A stretch of DNA of 64,000 bases, taken from assembly GCA_011037195.1 (NCBI GenBank), contig JAAEAF010003518.1:159908-223907 (forward strand), read 5' to 3'. The translations under genes and the position numbers were made by a program. The notes beneath the pieces were generated by a model. The model was not told the DNA's origin. It did not search any database and saw nothing but the letters and a program-made list of their open reading frames with translations. The stretch comes from Triatoma infestans (lineage: Eukaryota; Arthropoda; Insecta; Hemiptera; Reduviidae). Within the stretch, counting starts at the first letter, position 1. Every line of letters starts with the position of its first letter. This document shows positions 51,956 through 62,559 of this stretch, piece by piece.

Positions 51956-54164
51956 CTCAAAACACGCCTATCCGGTGAATACTAAATTAAGAAAATTATA
52001 AACATATTATTTAAAATTCTTAAAAATAAATGCGTTGGACTTAGATGTTCCATTTCGAAAATCGAATGCAATCGCAGAATTTTAATATTATCACTTCGAC
52101 AATACAGAAAATACAATAGTATTCGAAAGTAAACAGTATTCTTGGACCAGATCAATGGATGCAGTTTTTGTCAAATAAAAACATGCAAGAGAGATTTAAA
52201 TCACGCAAGTCTATTCATGAAAAATATGAAAAACTGGAAAAAATTAATTTTAATGGAATCTCTTTAGTCCTGTGACTATGGGGTGTTGCTATAGATTTTT
52301 TTTTTTTTTTTTTTAAAGAAACAATCTTCGTCACAAATTGTACAAAGAATACTTGCGTTAAAAAATTCTTATACGAAGATTCTGTGACTAATATGCAAGC
52401 GATGTATTTTTTCAAAAAATATTTTATGGAATTTATAATGTTGAGAAATGTTGTTCAAGGTAAGCCGGCATTTTTTTTATACATATAAAAACCTCCTATC
52501 TAATTTAATGTCTATAAACAAAGCACTAATGGTGACATTGGACCAATGTCAAGGTTAGAAAGGACCTGAACTCAGAAGGGAGAACTAAACAAGCAGATGG
52601 TGAAAATTACGAAATATCAGATAAAAGAGCTCCAACTAGGAAGGAACTGTGGCTTCTTAAGAATAGCCAATCAGACCTGTACTATTGCTTTTATATATAT
52701 ATATATCTATGTATTTATAATAATCAATAGAATTAACAACTGTGCAAGGCACACATGTGGGTCAAGTACATGGCTGCAATCTTGCCATTCTACATTTTTG
52801 TTATTTATTACTTCAATGCAATATTCTTGCCCTTGCTACAACTACATGCCTACGGAACTATTCTTTTTTAAAATCAATTTCTTTAAATATTGTTTATAAG
52901 TAGCATACCAGCTCCAGAATTTATGCTATAGTTTTTATGTATATTTGTAGAAAATTCTATGGAGCCGTCCTGGAAGATGCAACCTAGGGATAATGACTTT
53001 TTTTCCAGACCCAGACATAACAAAAAAAATATAAAGATAGATAGATTGAGCGATATTGATATGTGGCTAGAATTGTGGGTTAATGAAAGATATCCAGGGA
53101 AATTATGGAACAAAGTTTTGTCAAGATGATGTGTGCTGGGCCCGCCAGACTGCGCTAACTAGTTGTGTGTGCTAACTATAGGGTCCGAAATATCAATGTT
53201 GCTGCATGAAATAAGAGATGATTCAGCGTGTTAAATATTTAATTAGTTCACTTTTAAATGAGAATCTGTCTCCCTTTGATCACTTTATTAATTTTTTCGC
53301 AAATATTAATATATAAGCAAAATATTAAATTTACACGAATTTCTATTGGGCACTTTAAAATTGAAAAAAACAATCATCTATTAAGTTCTATTTAATACAA
53401 GAGTGTATTACCATTCATTTATTTATTTATTTTTCTCTATTATTATTCCCCACCCCTTTTTTTAAATTTTTATTTTTATTATTATTTTTTTAACAAGCTC
53501 GCATTATTTCAATTTTCATTAATATTATTATTATATAATTATATTTATTTGGTTAAACCAGTTATTTGAACTTAACACAGTTTATAGCCTTAATTCAATT
53601 ATATTTGTATTCTTGTTTTTATAACCAAATCATAAAAAAAAAGAAGTAACAACATATTATTCTTTTTGTATTTACTTATAAATTTGTGTATACTTTGCAT
53701 TGTCCCAAAAGTTTGAATGTTCTAAATGTACTAAACTCGTTTTGCCATAGAATTGTATTTTTCTAGTGCTAATAAATAAATAGAAAAGAAAAAAAAAAAT
53801 ATAGAGATGGCTGGTGGAAGGAAATTGAGTAAGAAGAAAGTGAAAAAGAAGAAGAGAAGGGGGAGTTACTTCAAAGCAGCAGATGCCGAACTTTAAGAGA
53901 TTAATGGAATGATAAGAAGTAATACTTTTCTCATTCGCTTATTCTTAATCAGATTTAGAGTTAGATAATGCGATTATTTGCCTTGAATGTTGCCTATTCA
54001 GTCTGAGAGATTTTCAATCCCTTTATGTAAGTATTCTTATTGAGGGGCTGTAGTAGGTGGATTGAGAATTAGCGCTATTCAATAAATCCGCCAACTATTT
54101 ATAGAATTTTGTCATAAAATTCCTCATAAAAACCCCCAATTATTTACCATACATTCGCAACAAA
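51956..54164. other. AT-rich sequence, one possible coding scrap
   Basis: At 52960-53130 the plus strand is open: MEPSWKMQPRDNDFFSRPR, then KIDRLSDIDMWLELWVNERY and PGKLWNKVLSR. It looks protein-like in composition but I do not recognise a family; it may be a retroelement scrap. The rest is AT-rich with nothing recognised. Confidence 0.3.
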
Positions 54165-54337
54165 TTTTTTACTTTCTCTTACACCTAGTAAGTAATAGGA
54201 AGTATTGCGCTTCTGTTGAATTTTCGAAATTAAGTTTTTAACTGGAAATATATGTTTTGAGGTACCATAAATATGAAGAAAAGGATTTTTAGCATGTGTG
54301 AATGTGTGTGCATGAAGAAAAGATGGCAAATACAAAA
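54165..54337 (-). repeat. Family R terminal fragment, inverted
   Basis: TTTTTACTTTCTCTTACACC, AGTAATAGGAAGTATTGCG and TTAACTGGAAATATATG form the reverse of the R 3' end. Confidence 0.65.
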
Positions 54338-55311
54338 AAAAATCTGGAGTGAAACACACACACAACTTTCTCTTACTCCTGTTTTAAAAATTATAATTGA
54401 CAAATGTGATAGTGTACCAGATATAAAACGAAATTCATCGAAAACAGAAAAAAAAAAAAACTGTTCAATAAAAACGCACTTCCGGCTTACTAATTTTCTT
54501 AAAACTTGGAATTTTGGCCATTTATTTATTTCTAATTAATTTTGTTTGGATGATAGCATTGTACAATCAACTATGATACCACTTTAGAGGAAGCTGTTAT
54601 TCCCCAAAAAGTGGCCTTAAATGAATTTGCCCAGAGAACTATTTTGAATAAAAGATGTAGATCTTTGCATATTTAGTTTATATAATTAGTTTCAAGAAAA
54701 TCGTCAGAGCCATTTTTGAGAAAAATTGCGAAAAAGTGAAAGAATTATTTAGTAAAGTGTTTAAACAAACGCACTTCCGCTTATCCGATTTTTTCAAACT
54801 CGGAATTTCAACAACATATTTAATTCTAATTAACATTATTTAGATGACAGAATTGTCTAATAAACTGTAATAGCAGATAAGATGAAAACCTAACCCTACC
54901 GAAAACTGCCCTTAAATGAATTTTCCCGGAGTAATGTTTCAAATAAAAGTTGTAGCTCTTTGTATGTTTAGTTGGGATACCAAGTTTAAAGAAAAACGTC
55001 AAAGTTAATTTTGAGAAAATCGCAAAAACGAAAAAAAAAAAACTAGTAAAGTGGTACTTCCAGATGAGGAATTTGACAGATAACGCACCGTCAGATCCCA
55101 TGGTGATACCTAAACGTAATATCAAGTTTCAACTTTCTACAGTTTTTCGTTATTGAGCTATGCTGTTCACATACACGCACAGACACCATTTGCTAAAAAT
55201 CACTTTTTTGGACGCAGGGGACCTCAAAACGGATATTTCCGGTGAAAACTCGATATCGAAAATTTGACACGATTACAATACTTCCTCTTACTAGGAGTGA
55301 GAGAAAGGAAA
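54338..55311 (+). repeat. Repeat family R, near full-length copy
   Basis: Starts AAAAATCTGGAGTGAAACACAC and ends CTTCCTCTTACTAGGAGTGAGAG. Unit starts are at about 54478, 54772 and 55052. It is joined head to tail with the neighbouring R pieces on both sides. Confidence 0.87.
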
Positions 55312-56035
55312 AATCGCTGGAAGTTCAAACTTAGTAATCCGTCTAAATGCTACATCCACATTTTACATGGTGTTTTCGGGCAAAATCCATTTCAAAATTG
55401 AAATCGTAACTTTACTGAACGTGTTTTTTTTTTTAGTTATTCGCAATGTTTGTCGAAAACGGCTCCTACAATTTTCTATTTGAGGGTTTCTATGAGAACA
55501 GTAGCAGTTAGGCTTTCGTCTAAAAGTACCACTTCACTATGGTTTTACCATCTACACAATATTAACATAGAATAAAAGTATTTATAGAATTCCAAATTTG
55601 AAGAAAATTAGTTAGCTGGAAGTGCGAGTTTACAGAATAGACTTCTTTGGACTTTTTTTCGAAAACGCCTGCAACGATTTTCTTACATCTTGGAAATGCT
55701 CATTGCACAGATAAAAAACGTATCACCTTTTATTTGAAATATTTTTCTGAAAAAAGTGATTTTAAATGGGTTGGGGGGTGTGGTGGGACAGTCAGTTAGG
55801 TTTGAATATGAAGTGCATTCAAATTAATGTTTTTTTGATTTTTACAGAGGGCGCTCTGTAAACAGTATAAAACATACCACCATTTTTTTGTAGACCACCA
55901 TCCTTAATTGAACATTGACAACGTTGCAAGTTTAAAGAAAATTTGTTAATTAAACTATTATTACATTGAGTAAGAGAAAGTCTTGCTTATAACTTTTTTT
56001 TCACAACAGATTTTTACTTTCTCTATTTAGAAATT
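55312..56035 (-). repeat. Diverged family R fragment, inverted
   Basis: AAATCGCTGGAAGTTCAAACTTAG at the left, and at the right TTGAGTAAGAGAAAGTC with CACAACAGATTTTTAC. Same diverged subfamily as 12271-12440. Confidence 0.55.
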
Positions 56036-57715
56036 TTCATTCTAATATCAGTATTAAACTAAACAAAAAATGTAAGCTTGTCTGTTGCGATGTTTTGAAC
56101 ATTCTTTTTTAAGCGTAGGATACTGTAATTGATTTATGATCATTTTGCTCCACTTTTTTAATTTTTTAATGTCTTATTTCCATAAAAATGCACTTATTTT
56201 ATGTAATAAAATATGCCTTAAAATTAAAATTGCCCTTTTCAATAATAATTTATGTAATGTATCATGGTCACTAATACAAGGTTGTCGATAAGTAAAACAC
56301 TTTACCATAATAATGTAATTGAGAAATGGATGGTTATTATGTGCAAAAAAAGATTGCTGCAGATTCTAAAACATATAAATTTAGTTCTATGTTAATAAGT
56401 AAGAATAAAGTTTCATGAAAGAAATTAAATATATCGATTACAGAGTAAAGAACATCTTGGCAATCTTTCCTTTTCAATATTGTTACTGTGTTCAGTTTTT
56501 CTGGTTGCCTTTTATGGAAGGATAGGGTTTCAGAATTGATGCTAGGTCTGTAGCTGAGGTGTATTTTGAGATAAGAGATAAAACTTAGCACTATCACTTG
56601 GTGAATGGACCACTGTTTTCCAGGCTGATGTTTATGCTATTGTTTGTTATATTTCAATTTGCAGGAACCTAACACCAATTTGAAAGGTGTCGGACAGTTA
56701 AGTTGCCGTTAGATGCGCTCACTTCATCACTTCTAAATTGATACTGGGATGTTCTAGAAGACTGAAAGAGCTTTTTTTCTCTTTTGTGGGGTACATATTT
56801 AGTGAAGGCGGAAAATTCTACTCCTGTGCAAAGCTTTAGCCGTAAACAAAGAGAGCTGTAAAGTAAAAAAAAAGAATTCGATATGATGGACTAAAGGCTA
56901 TCAGAATCTTTATATGTTAATGGATAATATGTAAGCAGCGGCCATTGGATTAGCACGCTTTTATGTGCCTAGGCAATACAGCTCTAGCCCTAGTATTGCA
57001 AAGAATTCAAGTCTAAACAAAATCGTTAAGAGTATTTCTTCAGATATCGCTAAATACTGGGAAAAAAATCTTTCATTATAAATGCAGTTCCGGGATTGTG
57101 GTATGTTCGATACCATGGAGCATGGTGATATTTATCATTTTTCTTCAATTGGTTTTGAGTAAAGGGCAAATATTATGTATGTTGATGGGTGATTATAATC
57201 AAAAGAACGAAAAATATAGCACTTTTTTTTTTGTCAAACATGATGGTTTGTTTTTTCCTTATTTCTATAAAATGGAAAAATGCCTCGACGTTTCGACATT
57301 AAGCATCTCCATTGTCAAGAGGTATTCTTTTCTTAGCAGTTATGTATAAGGATAGTTATTTATCCATTGTCTTATCTCTGTTATTCCTTTTTTTGTGTCC
57401 ACTAAATTTGTTGTGTGTTATGTGTTGCTCAGAATTTTCCTTTAACAAGCTTCTGTTGTTGATATTAAAATATTTCTCAGTCTAAGTTAAGACTGGCAAT
57501 ATGAACATTATAGTGCTAAACATTGTTTTGGGGGGGTAATTTTATTAAATTTTTTTGTAGAGCCTGGAAAGAAGTGTTCAGAGCATGGAATGGAATTATA
57601 GTGAAAAATATTTTTTAATGCATCAACAACATCGTATTTCTTTTGAATTAAACGCTACAAAAATGAGACGGCACGATTTGGTAGAAATGGCTTAACTAAA
57701 AGCCTTCACAATTCC
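56036..57715. other. Unassigned sequence
   Basis: No gene supported. A worn hammerhead-like motif is at 57282-57325. Confidence 0.4.
57282..57325 (-). ncRNA. Degenerate hammerhead-like motif
   Basis: Minus strand: CCTC, TT, a hairpin pairing GACA with TGTC, GAAA, CGTC, GAGG. Stem I CCTC/GAGG and the GAAACGTC part are kept but CTGANGA is gone, so it should be inactive. Confidence 0.4.
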
Positions 57716-58165
57716 CAAAACATTAATCCTATCCCTCCCACAAAAGTACCCTTAAATAAATTTTCCCGGAGAAATGTTTCAATCAAAAGTTGTAGCTGTT
57801 TGTGTGTGTAGTTGATGTGTGATGTGTTGTGTAGATATATCATGTTTAAAGAAAATCGTTGGAGCTATTTTTGAGAAAATCGCAAAAAAATTAAAAAAAA
57901 AATAAAAATCAGAAATTTTGACAGACAACTTACTGTCGGATCCCAAGGTAATAATTAAACGGAATATTAAGTTTGATATTCTATAACTTTCTAAGATTTT
58001 TGGTTATTGAGCTATGATGTTCACACATCATTTTCCACACCAATCCACTTTTTTGGACACAGGGGACTTCAAAACCGAGTGTACCCGGTGAAAACTCGAT
58101 ATAGAAAATTTGACACGATTACAATACTTCCTCTTACTAGGAATAAGAAGAAAGTAATATAAGTG
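57716..58165 (+). repeat. Family R, 3' half
   Basis: CCTATCCCTCCCACAAAAGT, GGAGAAATGTTTCAATC, GAGCTATTTTTGAGAAAATC and ACTTCCTCTTACTAGGAATAAG follow the R order. Truncated at the 5' side. Confidence 0.75.
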
Positions 58166-58659
58166 AGATTGAAATTTTTGCTTGCTTGTTCAACAATTAA
58201 AGCCGATTGTTTGTCGGACGCACTAACTCAGCTAGTACCTCGAGGTGGGTCCTCGAATCGATTTGGCTGTTCTCCCATGGTCATCGCTTAGAGATCATTT
58301 CCTAGCTGATGTTTTCTACTACTACATTAAAATCCCAATACCTCATTCGCGAAGGTTGTTGTCCTTCCTCTCTCAAGGTGGCCTAACCCCCCCCCAAACG
58401 TTCTCCGGAACCAATTAAATTAGATTTTAATTTATTAACTTCCGCTTGCGCTCACACTATTCTCACTTTTATTTAATTGATATTCTATTTCCTTAAACTA
58501 GAATTTTTTATTTGATTGCCTCTATCATCATAAATAAGCATCATGATAGTGGAGGTATAGTGATGATGGTAGTATTAATGACCGGCAGGAAAGTGATTAT
58601 ACTTTAGTCCATAAAAGACTGTGTTAACATTCACCAATCCTCAGTAACATTTGAAATCT
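58166..58659. other. Unassigned sequence
   Basis: A GC-richer patch at 58230-58430 with a C run (58388-58396) may be a retroelement scrap. Not recognised. Confidence 0.35.
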
Positions 58660-58905
58660 TTTTTTTTAATTTTTTTAATTTATTAATTTATTTTGCCACT
58701 GTACACAATGTACAACAAGCAAAAGTGATGTGTGCGTAATTTATATATATATATTAGTATATAAACATATGTACATGTTACTTGAGTGATATGAATGCCG
58801 TTAGTTTGCCACTATGGTAAGCTTACACAGCAGCTACTCTAGGAGGGTAACGTTATACGTTAAGATGGTCGCGTGGCCAGCGCCGCTTCAGCCTCCGACA
58901 AGGAT
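58660..58905 (-). pseudogene. 3' tail of a Jockey-like LINE
   Basis: The minus strand at 58862-58905 reads LKRRWPRDHLNV and a stop, the C-terminal block typical of Jockey-clade LINEs, followed by a 3' UTR and an A-rich end. It is very short; compare 18985-19060. Confidence 0.65.
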
Positions 58906-59381
58906 TATTGGGCAGATTTGAAATCTAAATTCAAAATCCTTAGAAACCAGGGTCGATTCATGGAAGCGCGGGATCCTAGCAACGGTCTGATCTTTTGAAC
59001 AAGAACAATATATTCAAATTGTTAATTTAAATTTAAAATAATATTTTCTTAGTTATGTCCTAATGGTTACATTATCAACATAATAATTAATACTACTATA
59101 ACATTGTTTTGTTTATTAGGCTTAAAAATGTAAGTTTTTACAAAATATGATGGTTAAAATTAAAAGATAAAAAGCTTTTGACCTGAGAATCAGCTCATTT
59201 TCAAGATTTCACAATAATGATGCCGCTTGTTTTCCAACACAAAGTATATAATAATATAACCTATCTTCAAACTGTAACCTGCTATGTTGTTCTAATCAAG
59301 TTGTGTAATCATGAAAACGACCTGGCTCCCAGGTTGAAAAGCTCGATATTGTATAATAAAGTGTAAGGAGTAAGAGAAAGT
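58906..59381. other. AT-rich sequence
   Basis: No gene recognised. It ends with GGAGTAAGAGAAAGTAAAAA, a family R terminus at about 59368-59387. Confidence 0.4.
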
Positions 59382-59456
59382 AAAAATTAGTATTTCGAAA
59401 AAATCACAGAAAAGAATAAAACACTGAAATCGCACTTCTGGATTTAATAACCTTAT
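59382..59456 (+). repeat. 75-bp direct repeat, left
   Basis: Matches 60914-60988 with a single mismatch (a C/T change). Shared blocks: AAAAATTAGTATTTCG, GAAAAGAATAAAACACTG, GCACTTCTGGATTTAATAAC. Confidence 0.85.
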
Positions 59457-60848
59457 AGGATATGTCCACACTTGTGCGCTTTCCTCTTTCTCTTCCCTTT
59501 CAACTTGCGCTTCCTCTTTCCAGTTTAACTTGCGTCACGCATGCCTTTCGCGCAAGCCTCTTGAGGCATTCAATTCGTTGTCCACACTTAATCATCTGTT
59601 CAGTGTGCATTTTATCGATGGATTCAGACGCGGCATTAGCTATTTATGCAGGTTATCTGTTTTTGAAAAATGCACGAAAAAGAAAAAAGCAGCGAGCCCT
59701 GTAGACAAAGCAGCTTTACAGAAAACGAAATATTGGACTAGTCACAGAACTTCAGCTTGACTTAGGCGCATTTCGGAATTTTACACGTATGTCGAAGGAC
59801 AACTTTTACAACTAGTTAAGAGTGAAAGAGCCAATCACTTCAAAGAAGAACACTCGTTTTCGAGATGTTATTCCACCTGAAATGTGGATACTGATAACGT
59901 TGAGGTGTCTCTACCTGGATTCACTAACGTCTTTGGCATATTTATGTACAGTATCGAAGCAAAGCATATCTGCAATGCTACCAGAAGTCATGTCGAGATA
60001 TTATTAATTAATATTAATAGTTTAATACTATCAGTTAATAATAAAATTATTATTAAAATAATAAAGCTAATTAAATAATATTTGAAATTAATTATATAAA
60101 TATAACCTATACAAGTGTAAACACAGCACGTAGTGAGATTAAAAAGACGCATAGAATGTTGAGCGCCGTAGCGCACGGTGTGATGATTGAAAGGCATGCG
60201 TTATTGCATGCCTCATTGAAATTGAATAGGCATTTGTTTTCATGACGCAACCAATAGCGCACGTGAATCCAACTACTTGGATTTTTGTTGAACATTCTAT
60301 GCACCTTTTGATCTCGCTACGTGTTGTGTGATATTGTTATACGTTAGGTATTATATAATTAATTTTAAATATTATTTAATTATTATTTTAACTAACGCCA
60401 AAGATGTTAGTGAATCCAGGTAGCGAGAAACCTCAACGTAATCAGTAGCCCCATTTCAGGTGGAATAGCATCTCGAAAACGAGTGTTCTTCTTTGAAGTG
60501 ATTGGCTCTTTCATTCTTAACAAGTTGTAAAAGTTGTCCTTCCACATACGTGTAAAATTCCGAAATACGCCTAAGTCAAGCTGAAGTTCTGTGACTAGTC
60601 CAATATTTCGTTTTCTGTAAAGCTGCTTTGTTCACAGGGCTCTTCAAAAACAGATAACCTGCACAAATAGCTAATGCCGCTTGTGAGTCCATCGATAAAA
60701 TGCACACTGAACAGATGATTAAGTGTGTCAACGAATTGAATGCCTCAAGAGGCATGCTCGAATGGCACGCGTGACGCATGTTGAAATGGAAAGAGGAAGC
60801 GCAAGTTGAAAGGGAAGAGGAAAGCGCACCAGTATGGACATACCCTTA
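59457..60848. mobile_element. Palindromic PIF/Harbinger derivative
   Basis: The ends read GGATATGTCCACACT and, inverted, GGGTATGTCCATACT. Long arms (59457-60003 and about 60432-60848) both contain the start of a Harbinger transposase in opposite directions. The centre holds a second inverted pair (60085-60155 and 60285-60385, sharing CGTAGTGAGAT and GCATAGAATGTT). The 3' side is followed by TTA, the usual Harbinger target, but the 5' side is less clear. Confidence 0.75.
59620..60000 (+). pseudogene. Harbinger (HARBI1-like) transposase N-terminus, left arm
   Basis: MDSDAALAIYAGYLFLKNAR and a basic KRKK stretch, then after a frame change the region VKEPITSKKNTRFRDVIPPE, ITLRCLYLDSLTSLAYLCTV and SKQSISAMLPEV. 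These match the conserved start of HARBI1/PIF transposases up to the helix-turn-helix (S-SISKIIPEV). The catalytic DDE part is missing. A second, inverted and shorter copy is on the right arm (about 60779-60450, minus). Confidence 0.78.
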
Positions 60849-60913
60849 GAACAATATTGCAAATAGAATTGATAGGCATTTGTGTATGTGAGAAGTAAAA
60901 CGATGTTTATTAA

Positions 60914-60988
60914 AAAAATTAGTATTTCGAAAAAATTACAGAAAAGAATAAAACACTGAAATCGCACTTCTGGATTTAATAACCTTAT
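60914..60988 (+). repeat. 75-bp direct repeat, right
   Basis: Partner of 59382-59456. Confidence 0.85.
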
Positions 60989-61110
60989 TAGAGTTATTTT
61001 CGGTGATAGCTTGGACTGTTTCGGGCGTTCGCACTTCATCAAGATGTCTTGATAAACCTGTGAGATAACACATATGCAGAGCAAAATCACTTTATACACA
61101 CCATATTAAA
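60989..61110 (-). mobile_element. Worn copy of the hammerhead-bearing element
   Basis: Minus strand: TTGATGA (core C changed to T), GTGCGAACGCCC, GAAA, CAGTC, then AGCTATCACCGAAAATAAC, like the other copies. Stem II is damaged, so it should be inactive. Confidence 0.5.
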
Positions 61111-61134
61111 TACAGAGTGAGAATATTGTATTAT

Positions 61135-61815
61135 TATTCTCTCACACGCCTTTCTCTTACTGTAGTAAATGATAAATTTTCTTCAAACTTATCATTTTTA
61201 CTAAATGTCATTTTTGTCTTCAATTTTATATCAATGGAAGAATTTAAACTTTATAAAATGAGTTTTTCTAGGAAAGCTCTCCCCCTCCCCCCCATAACAG
61301 AACTTCTTTAAATAAAGTTTCTCGGACTATAAATTTATGTCTTTATATTCATAGTTAGTGTAACAAATTTAAGAGAAATCCCTCGGTGTTTTTATCGATA
61401 AAATTTGCAATAAACTGCGTACAGTAAAAACGCACTTCCGGTCAACCACTAATTTTCTTCAAACTCCGAATGTTATCAACATATTTAATTCTAATAAATA
61501 CTATTTTTTAGACGATAGAATTTTATAATAAACTAAAATAGCACTTTAAAGGAAAACATGATAGATAACTTCCTGTCGGAATTTCTCAAGGTGATAGATA
61601 CCCATGTTTGTCTCTCAAGGAATGTCATGTTTGAGCATTCTGCAATTTTTTTATGTGTATATATTATATACATACATACCATTGTCTAAAAACCACTTTT
61701 TTTTTGGAGTTAGGGGGACCTCAAAACATTTATTTCCGGCATCGAAACTCGATAGCGAAAATTTTATATGATTGCAATAGTTCCTCTTACAGTGGTAAGA
61801 TGAAGCAAAAAAAAA
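61135..61815 (+). repeat. Family R, internally deleted copy
   Basis: TTCTCTCACACGCCTTTCTC at the start, GCACTTCCGGTCAACC in the middle, GACCTCAAAACATTTATTTCC and GTTCCTCTTACAGTGGTAAG at the end. Confidence 0.7.
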
Positions 61816-62463
61816 AAAAGAACAGAACTATTTTTATAGATGAAGTGAATGTATAAGCATCTATTTCAAGTTTGGTGGCGAAGTAAGAGAGAGAAGTCCG
61901 GATGTTTTACATAAATAAGTTAATTATAGCCATGCAACAGTAGAGAGGAGATTTGTTATATACAGACATTTCACTCTTTTCTAAGCATATTTTAACGTCT
62001 GGTTATTATCAAACTGAAATAATACAAATCTTTTTTCTTTTTTAATTTTATTTCTACTTGTGTGCTTTTTTCTCTTCAATAAGGGGAAAAATAATGCAAA
62101 AATAAACACTCGATTTTCTTTTCTGCTAATTACAATTTTCTTAATTAACAATTCTTTTTTCAAACTCGAATTTTCACCAAATAAGAAAGCAAAGCCTAAT
62201 TTTTCAGATGGGTTTTACGTGTAATGTTCAGAAATCATCGACGGAGGCACATTGCAAACATACTTTCAATGGTTGGCTACACTTTCTAATTAATAAAGTT
62301 TAATCAAAGAATTTTTTTTTTAACATTGCAACGTTACAATGTTTAGTTTTAAATTGACCATGAAAATCGTGGTGGAGGTTTTTACTTATATTCCTTGTAT
62401 TAATTACTTGTTCAGTCAAAAAACCGAGAAAGGCTTGTGCATATTTAAATTTAAACTAACTAA
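61816..62463. other. AT-rich sequence
   Basis: No gene or element recognised. Confidence 0.4.
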
Positions 62464-62545
62464 CAGGGGAGGAATTAACTAAATGGTAGCGCGTAGGACT
62501 CCCACGCGGAGGTGCCGGGTTCGATCCAGTGCTACCCTTGTATTT
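62464..62545 (+). mobile_element. tRNA-like SINE head
   Basis: GGGGAGGAATTAACTAAATG and GTAGCGCGTAGGACTCCCAC give an A-box region; GGGTTCGATCCAGTGCTACC gives the B box and end. It is related to the SINE at 14388 and to the head part at 3311-3370; the body is missing or replaced by R-like sequence. Confidence 0.6.
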
Positions 62546-62559
62546 TTTTCTTTCCCATA

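Noticed and set aside
54826..55125. 99-codon minus-strand gene
   Set aside because: It is a chance frame inside family R; similar frames appear in other copies but are broken differently.
57098..57349. 83-codon plus-strand gene
   Set aside because: It runs through a worn hammerhead-like repeat and shows no family resemblance.
62464..62540. Functional tRNA gene
   Set aside because: Same SINE head family; stems do not pair well enough.
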